This document shows, piece after piece, positions 4,877 to 9,691 of a stretch of 9,691 nucleotides of DNA. This DNA comes from Dehalococcoidia bacterium (GTDB lineage Bacteria; Chloroflexota; Dehalococcoidia; GIF9; AB-539-J10), in NCBI GenBank assembly GCA_030612345.1, contig JAUWOB010000023.1:1-9691 (forward strand). The letters are read 5' to 3'. The translations under genes were made by a program, and so were the position numbers. Position 1 is the first letter of the stretch. Each line of letters begins with the position of its first letter. Below the pieces are notes generated by a model. That model was not told the origin of the DNA and made no database searches. It saw only the letters and a program-made list of their open reading frames with translations.

Positions 4877-5788
4877 ATGAAGATCGATTTGGATCAGAAT
4901 AGTGGGGCCGAAGAAGTAGTGTCTGCCAGGCTTGCTGATGGGAGAGTCCGCCAGTCACCGCGTAACTTGACTAGCCGCGAGTATAGGTCGGCAGGAACGA
5001 TGGTGGACATCGACGGAGTCAAAGTGGGCCTGATCGAACTGGTGGTGATGGCCGGACCGTGCTCCGTTGAGAGCGCCGAGCAAATACTGCTCATCGCCCG
5101 CGAAGTCAATGCAGCGGGGGCTACCGTCCTCCGCGGCGGTGCCTTCAAGCCGAGACCGTCCCCTTACGATTTCCAGGGCCTGGGCAAAATCGGGCGGGAG
5201 CATTTGCGTGCCGCTTCGCGTGAGACGGGTCTCAAGGTTGTCACCGAGGTCGTTGACCCCCGGGAGGTTGAATTAGTTACCGAGTACGCCGATTGCCTGC
5301 AGATAGGCTCCCGAAACATGCATAACTACCCCCTCTTGTGTGAAGTGGGGAGGTCGTCCAAGCCAGCGCTACTCAAGCGCGGTTTGTCCGCCAGCTATAA
5401 GGAATTCTTGCTCGCGGCGGAGTATATTATGGCGCAAGGCAACGAGCAGGTGATATTATGCGAGCGTGGTATCAGGGGGCTGTCAAACGAGTTGCGCTTC
5501 ACCCTGGACCTTAATGCAGTCCCTTACCTGAAACAGCGGACCCATCTGCCGGTCATCGTCGACCCCAGCCATGGCACTGGCAGCGCCCGTCTGGTGCCAG
5601 CGATGAGCCTGGCGGCGATCGCTTGCGGCGCCGACGGGATAATTGTAGAAACGCACTACTCGCCCGTGGATTCCATCAGCGATGCTGCCCAGACAATATC
5701 GACCGTTGAGTTTGCCGAGCTGATGAAGGACATTGCCGCGGTGGCCGAAGCCGTAGGACGGAAAGCTCATTCGCCCGTGGTAAGATGA
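4877..5788 (+). CDS. aroF: 3-deoxy-7-phosphoheptulonate (DAHP) synthase, type I beta / KDOPS-like, with shortened N-terminus
   Basis: This enzyme condenses phosphoenolpyruvate and erythrose 4-phosphate to DAHP, the first step of the shikimate pathway, in the cytoplasm. Numbered from ATG 4877 (303 aa), motifs are AGPCSVES (59-66), [17 protein letters not shown] (85-101), QIGSRNMHN (142-150), LLKRG (165-169), LCERGIR (194-200) and VDPSHGTGS (228-236). Metal ligands expected from the Thermotoga maritima enzyme are all present with its spacing: C62, H232, E258 and D269. The region before the barrel is only about 55 residues and starts matching at LTSREY; the ferredoxin-like feedback domain of the Thermotoga type is missing, and no chorismate mutase domain is fused. 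Expression is probably controlled by the aromatic attenuator directly upstream. No other aromatic pathway gene follows. The symbol is the common genome label for this family; aroG or aroA(f) are also used. Confidence 0.93.
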   Translation: MKIDLDQNSGAEEVVSARLADGRVRQSPRNLTSREYRSAGTMVDIDGVKVGLIELVVMAGPCSVESAEQILLIAREVNAAGATVLRGGAFKPRPSPYDFQGLGKIGREHLRAASRETGLKVVTEVVDPREVELVTEYADCLQIGSRNMHNYPLLCEVGRSSKPALLKRGLSASYKEFLLAAEYIMAQGNEQVILCERGIRGLSNELRFTLDLNAVPYLKQRTHLPVIVDPSHGTGSARLVPAMSLAAIACGADGIIVETHYSPVDSISDAAQTISTVEFAELMKDIAAVAEAVGRKAHSPVVR

Positions 5789-5816
5789 GACGACGCCCCA
5801 AAGTGGTTTCAACCAG

Positions 5817-5843
5817 GTAGGGGCGTTCAATTGAACGCCCTAC
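5817..5843. repeat. Large palindrome GTAGGG...CCCTAC after DAHP synthase
   Basis: The arms pair perfectly from 5821 to 5840 around a central CAATTG, and GTA/TAC extends the stem after one bulged G (5820). It lies 28 bp after the DAHP synthase stop and could act as its transcript end, although no T tract follows. GTAGGGGCGTTCAATTGAACGCCC-type units are, as I recall, dispersed repeats in other environmental genomes. Confidence 0.6.
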
Positions 5844-6017
5844 GGGAACGGCAATGTAGTTCTGCACAAGTCTCCCGATCGCCAGTAAGTGTCACCCATC
5901 CATGTAAATCGCACAACACTGCTGGCCAGGTCGTCCGACCCAGCCAGTCACTATCGTTGCTATCATAGCCTTGACCGAATGGGGTAAAATATACCATCTG
6001 ACGGAGGAGGTGCACAT
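5844..6017 (+). other. Intergenic stretch before the nitroreductase
   Basis: No gene is seen. GGAGGAGG (6003-6010) is a strong ribosome site 7 nt before ATG 6018. TATCAT at 5961-5966 could be a -10 element but has no good -35 partner. The segment around 5886-5905 (AAGTGTCACCCATCCATGT) has wording reminiscent of insertion-sequence ends, without a matching second end or target duplication. Confidence 0.35.
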
Positions 6018-6749
6018 ATGCTCGGCGGAGTGGGCGACACCTTTCAGCAAGATACCAAGTACCATCGCGACCAGAGGGAGAAGGGGCTTTTCGAGCGGAT
6101 TGCTGTCCCGGAACCGTACAAGGAGTATCCTGGCAGCAATAGAATAAAACTACCAATCCCTGGGTCCAAGTCAGTCCTGACCCTGGACGAGGTGCTGCGA
6201 CGACGCAAGAGCATTCGGGTCTTTGCCAAGAAGCCGCTCAGCCTGGAGCAGATGTCATACCTGCTGTGGGCCTCAAACGGGATCCAGAGAATAGAGAATG
6301 GACATGAATTCCGCACCGTCCCATCGGCTGGTGCACTCTATCCCGTCGAGACCTATCTAGTTGTTCACAACGTAGAAGGGCTGGCGCCAGGTGTATACCA
6401 CTATGCGATACGAGAGCATGCCCTGGAAGAGATCAAGGTTGGAGATTTCCGGCGCGAAATTACTCTGGCGGCACTGGGACAGAGAATCTGCGCTGATGCT
6501 GCCGTTGTGTTTGTCTGGACAGCCATTTTCAACCGGTCCAAATGCAAGTACCGCCAGCGCGCTTACAGATATGTCTATCTTGATGCCGGGCATATCGGAC
6601 ATAGCCTAGCGCTGTCGGCGGTCAGTCTTGGCTTGGGGAGTTGCCAGGTCGGCGCCCTGTTTGATGATGACGTTAACAGTATACTGGGCGTGGACGGCGT
6701 TGAGGAAAGCGTTGTCTACATGAGCGTGGTCGGACACCCCGCCGAGTGA
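6018..6749 (+). CDS. SagB-like nitroreductase-family FMN oxidoreductase
   Basis: The 243-residue product belongs to the nitroreductase fold, closest in wording to the SagB-type dehydrogenase subfamily. Family members are FMN-dependent dimers; true SagB enzymes oxidise azolines to azoles in modified peptides, but many standalone members have unknown substrates. Visible motifs are RRRKSIRVF (61-69, FMN phosphate contact), LLWASNGI (82-89), TVPSAGALYPVE (100-111), GVYHY (125-129), YLDAGHIGHSL (187-197), LGLGSCQVGA (204-213) and a C-terminal VVGHP (237-241). About 50 residues precede the core domain, as in SagB-like proteins. No SagC/SagD partner or precursor peptide is visible, so an azole pathway is not supported here. 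The GGAGGAGG ribosome site fixes the start. It lies 229 bp after DAHP synthase and ends head-to-head with the large activase gene, sharing a small hairpin as boundary. Confidence 0.88.
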   Translation: MLGGVGDTFQQDTKYHRDQREKGLFERIAVPEPYKEYPGSNRIKLPIPGSKSVLTLDEVLRRRKSIRVFAKKPLSLEQMSYLLWASNGIQRIENGHEFRTVPSAGALYPVETYLVVHNVEGLAPGVYHYAIREHALEEIKVGDFRREITLAALGQRICADAAVVFVWTAIFNRSKCKYRQRAYRYVYLDAGHIGHSLALSAVSLGLGSCQVGALFDDDVNSILGVDGVEESVVYMSVVGHPAE

Positions 6750-6751
6750 AC

Positions 6752-6770
6752 AGGGTAGGCTATCTACCCT
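6752..6770. terminator. Small hairpin between convergent genes, possible bidirectional terminator
   Basis: AGGGTAG (6752-6758) and CTACCCT (6764-6770) form a perfect 7-bp stem with loop GCTAT. It occupies nearly the whole 19-bp gap between the nitroreductase stop (6749) and the minus-strand stop (6769-6771), and overlaps the latter. No T tract lies on either side, so termination would be weak or factor-aided. Confidence 0.45.
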
Positions 6771-9691
6771 AGCCCGGGGTGCCAACCCTACTATCGCTGG
6801 CGCTAACGAATCTTATGATCTCGGCGAAGTTGTTGATTCTTTCCAGGTTGGTTGTCTCCAGAAAGCCATCATAGGTAAGGTTAATCCAGGGCTTACCGTA
6901 TGCAGCGCAGAACTTCTCCGATATGGCAGCTACAATTCCCCCGGGCATGCAGCCATGGGGCATCACCGATATGATGCCGGCAAACCGGGGGTTCTCCATC
7001 CATTCAACCCCGGTTCCTATGCTGAGTACCGCCTCGCTACCACACTTCGGGGAAAGATATTTGGCAGAGTACGACAGTATCTCCTTTGTTGAAGGCTCTC
7101 CCATGTGAGGCAAGCCCTCGAAGGCAGCGGCCACTGTCTCTTCATCGGTCTTTAGCAGGCGCTTCCGTATTAAACCAGAAATGACCTTCTTGACATTCCT
7201 GTCCCACACTCCATCCTCTATATTCCTGTGCTGGATGTACTTTATCCACTCCCCAACGGACGAGACGATAACTTCAAGCCCTGCCTTCTCACACTCTCTC
7301 ACCAGATAGCTATTACTAAACTCGTTGGACCGCAAGAAGATCTCACCGTTAATCGCCACCAGGGGCCGCTTGGGCTTCTCAGGGTCAATCGCAGCGCCGA
7401 AAGCGGAAACCGCCTCCCTCAGGGCATCGCCGAAGTCCTCTCTCTTGCGCATGCGGTCGGCAACTCCGGCGGTGTATTCCTCGAACAGTTCGTCCGCAGT
7501 ACCGGGCGTCCTCTCATAGGGGCGAGTACGCCAGAGAAGTCTTTGCAGATAATCAAAGGCAACTAAGCCGCGCCACGCCAGGCGCTCAAAGGCGGGACCA
7601 AGGCCCATGTCGCGATATGCATTGTTCGACACGGTGGTGCGCATCGGAAGGTCAAATCCCATCTCCCTCAGTATCCTGGCCTGCTCTACAACATACTTGC
7701 CAAAGCGGCACGGCCCGAAGGCGCTGGGCACGAATCCCTCGACATGCTTCAGGTCATCGCCTCCGTTTTCGTGGAAGAACCTCAAGAAATCGCCGAGGGT
7801 CACCCGGTACGGCAAGCACTCCGTTCCCCGAGTTACTTTGTTGCTATAGAGGAGGGACTGCTCATTTGAAGGGGGAAGCACGGAGGCCCTAACGCCGAAG
7901 GCTTCCATCGCCGCTGCGAATGCCTCGGCGCCGGGCGCCATCCTCGGTATCAGAATTGTTTTCTCTGAGGTCAAGGCCACCGGGGCCGAGCGGTAAGCGC
8001 TCTTGTCCCAGCCCTTGGCCTGGCCTGTGGAACGGGCAAAGGCCTTGATGGTATCGACGAAGGCCTCGAGGCGAGTAACGATGCCAGCCTCGGCAGCGTG
8101 CTCATCAATCTCCAGTTGACCCAGAGGCTTACCTCCCATGATGTCCTCAACAATGTTGATTATGAAGGAGTTGGGACCGCACCCAAAGTTGGTCAGCAGC
8201 AGCCCATATAGGGATGAGTCTCGCTCAGTTATGGCACTGCCGGCGATATGCTTGCTTTCGTAGAACCAGTATGGCCGGTCTGAGTATTCATAGACGTTTA
8301 CCGAATCAAGCGGTAGAAAACTAAGAGGTATCGGAACCACGCCAAGCTGGGCAAGCTTTTCACTTATGCCGAGGTTCGCTCCCGAATCCTGCGACATATA
8401 CGAGCGGGCAAGTATCACCACACCCAGCTGGTTATTGTCATGAATTTTCTGTAGTAGCCTCTCTCCCAGCTCCACTTCCGCCGCTTCAAATTCTCGTTGC
8501 GCCTTAATACCGGCAATGGCAGCCTTCCTCCCCTCTCTCCTGCTAAACCCCATCTGCACGGCGCAGTCGGCAAAGCTACTAATGGTCAGGGCGTCGCCCC
8601 TGCTGAAGTCGATCGTCGGCACTATCAGCGCCTTACCCAAGTCGAGAGCCTGACGTATGATATAGGGGGATGCCTGCACCAAGGGGCAGGTATACTTCTG
8701 GTTCTCATCCCCCTCTTTGACGCCCATGCGGATGGCACTGGGGTAGAGAATGAAGTCAACATCTTTGAGACTCTCCGCATGCCCGTGTAGCAGCTTAATA
8801 GGGAAACAACTGTCGGTATAGCTCAGCTCGACGGCCTGCTCCATGATTTGTTTGGTGGTCTTGCTGGAAAGGACAACATTTACCCCCAGCGCGTTGAGGA
8901 AAGCGATAAGCATTGGTGCGTAGTCATATACTATGAGCGCTCTAGGAATCCCGACGGTGGGTCCTGTGCCGTCCTTTTCCCGGTATTCCTTGAACAGCAG
9001 CTTCTCGCGCTCATCGAAAGCGGTCTCCATCTTTTCCCGGCTAATGGTGCTGTCAAACAGGTCGCACCTGCTGCCGTAGAAAGTGGGCTTCTCGCCGGGT
9101 ATCTCCATTCGGCTTATGGTGCAATTCATGTCACATATCTTGCAGGTGAAGGTGGTAATCTTGGGATTGCTATCAATGACGTTTTGAAAACCTTTGAACT
9201 TCGAGTCCTTGCCACCCAGTTCCTCTTTCGCCAGAAGTGCCGCACCTATTGCGCCGCTGACCTCCTTATGTTCCGGCACTATTATAGTCTTTCCCTCAAG
9301 TGCCCGCTGAAACGCAGAGACAACGGCATCGTTATAGAATACCGCTCCGGTGAGTATTACCTTGTCACCCAGCTTTCTGTTGCCCAGAACCTTAGAGAGG
9401 TAGTTTGCCGCAATCGAGTTGGAGAGGCTGGCGGTTATCACTTCAATGGGCACGCCCTCCTGCTGGGCTGAAGCCACTGCCTGCCCCATAAAAGCGGCAC
9501 ACCTTGAACCCAGGTCGATAGTATGGGGCGCCTCAAATGCCAGGGTGGCAAACTCACCATCTTGAACATGAACGCCAAGCTGTTCGGCCAGCTCATCGAT
9601 GAAGCTGCCTGTCCCAGCGGCGCATGCCTTATTCATCTGGTAATCGACAACAACACCGTTTCGCTTGATAACAAGCTTCGAGTCCTGGCCA
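6769..9691 (-). CDS. Large acyl-CoA dehydratase activase-related protein (ASKHA + DUF2229-like + HgdB-like), N-terminus beyond the window
   Basis: The visible 973 residues (numbered from the first full codon at the edge, GQDSK) are part of a large activase-related protein. Residues 1 to about 155 are the C-terminal half of a BadF/HgdC ASKHA ATPase, with QMNKACAAGTGSF (18-30, carrying the iron-sulfur cysteine C23) and a TGAVFYND loop near 114-121. A cysteine group follows (C183, C186, C190, C209). Then comes a DUF2229-like region with GIPRAL (247-252), GCGPNSF (503-509) and DEHAAEAG (529-536). The C-terminal third has GTECLPYR (622-629), GPCRFGKY (659-666), NGEIFLRSNEF (781-791) and MPHGCMPGG (910-918), recalling HgdB-type dehydratase subunits. 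Such proteins occur in anaerobes; the electron acceptor or dehydratase partner is not known to me. The frame is open throughout with no damage. It is minus strand, like the 1-2685 cluster, but separated from it by plus-strand genes. Confidence 0.88.
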   Translation of the reverse strand, partial: GQDSKLVIKRNGVVVDYQMNKACAAGTGSFIDELAEQLGVHVQDGEFATLAFEAPHTIDLGSRCAAFMGQAVASAQQEGVPIEVITASLSNSIAANYLSKVLGNRKLGDKVILTGAVFYNDAVVSAFQRALEGKTIIVPEHKEVSGAIGAALLAKEELGGKDSKFKGFQNVIDSNPKITTFTCKICDMNCTISRMEIPGEKPTFYGSRCDLFDSTISREKMETAFDEREKLLFKEYREKDGTGPTVGIPRALIVYDYAPMLIAFLNALGVNVVLSSKTTKQIMEQAVELSYTDSCFPIKLLHGHAESLKDVDFILYPSAIRMGVKEGDENQKYTCPLVQASPYIIRQALDLGKALIVPTIDFSRGDALTISSFADCAVQMGFSRREGRKAAIAGIKAQREFEAAEVELGERLLQKIHDNNQLGVVILARSYMSQDSGANLGISEKLAQLGVVPIPLSFLPLDSVNVYEYSDRPYWFYESKHIAGSAITERDSSLYGLLLTNFGCGPNSFIINIVEDIMGGKPLGQLEIDEHAAEAGIVTRLEAFVDTIKAFARSTGQAKGWDKSAYRSAPVALTSEKTILIPRMAPGAEAFAAAMEAFGVRASVLPPSNEQSLLYSNKVTRGTECLPYRVTLGDFLRFFHENGGDDLKHVEGFVPSAFGPCRFGKYVVEQARILREMGFDLPMRTTVSNNAYRDMGLGPAFERLAWRGLVAFDYLQRLLWRTRPYERTPGTADELFEEYTAGVADRMRKREDFGDALREAVSAFGAAIDPEKPKRPLVAINGEIFLRSNEFSNSYLVRECEKAGLEVIVSSVGEWIKYIQHRNIEDGVWDRNVKKVISGLIRKRLLKTDEETVAAAFEGLPHMGEPSTKEILSYSAKYLSPKCGSEAVLSIGTGVEWMENPRFAGIISVMPHGCMPGGIVAAISEKFCAAYGKPWINLTYDGFLETTNLERINNFAEIIRFVSASDSRVGTPG

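Noticed and set aside
4677..4958. Minus-strand frame of 93 codons across the attenuator
   Set aside because: It runs antisense to the leader peptide, terminator and DAHP synthase start, with no ribosome site or family resemblance.
6018..6749. Azole-modified peptide (SagBCD) cluster
   Set aside because: Only a SagB-like oxidoreductase is present; no cyclodehydratase or precursor peptide was seen nearby.
8848..9471. Plus-strand frame of 207 codons opposite the large activase
   Set aside because: Long antisense frame produced by the composition of the activase gene; no domain seen.

Overview
The window holds about nine genes of an anaerobic, moderately GC-rich bacterium. Three things suggest this: a BadF/HgdC-type 2-hydroxyacyl-CoA dehydratase activase gene at each end, a short MetE-like (CIMS-like) protein, and intergenic DNA full of small dispersed palindromes of the kind common in uncultivated sediment bacteria. 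I lean towards Chloroflexota (Dehalococcoidia), but this rests on remembered resemblance. TGA is a normal stop here, since the DAHP synthase and nitroreductase genes both end with it.

Layout. Minus strand, 2685 down to 1: a promoter, a MetE/UROD-like gene, an M20 amidohydrolase gene broken by one in-frame TGA, and the N-terminus of an activase gene cut by the left edge. From 2686 to 3268 there is no convincing gene, only a cluster of dispersed repeats, including four copies of the palindrome CCGA-N4-TCGG. Plus strand, 3269 to 4503: a small single-pass membrane protein behind a possible upstream micro-ORF and ribosome-site hairpin, then an HAD acid phosphatase lipoprotein of the e(P4) type. 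From 4504 to 4625 there is a compact structured stretch that may be a group II intron remnant.

The most notable element lies at 4651-4880: a good sigma-70 promoter, a 29-codon leader peptide with eight aromatic codons out of nine (YCFYFWYWF), a mutually exclusive antiterminator and a 13-bp terminator hairpin, directly before a DAHP synthase gene. This is a textbook layout for ribosome-mediated transcription attenuation, here apparently sensing Tyr, Phe and Trp together at the entry to the shikimate pathway. The DAHP synthase lacks most of the N-terminal ferredoxin-like domain that carries feedback inhibition in the Thermotoga-type enzyme, so control may have moved to the RNA leader.

Plus strand, 6018-6749: a SagB-like nitroreductase. 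It converges on a very large minus-strand activase-related gene (from beyond 9691 down to 6769) that combines an ASKHA ATPase module, a four-cysteine segment, a DUF2229-like region and an HgdB-like C-terminal region. The two activase fragments at the window edges are from the same family and are cut at nearly adjacent family positions, which may reflect an assembly break at a repeated gene or a circular join.
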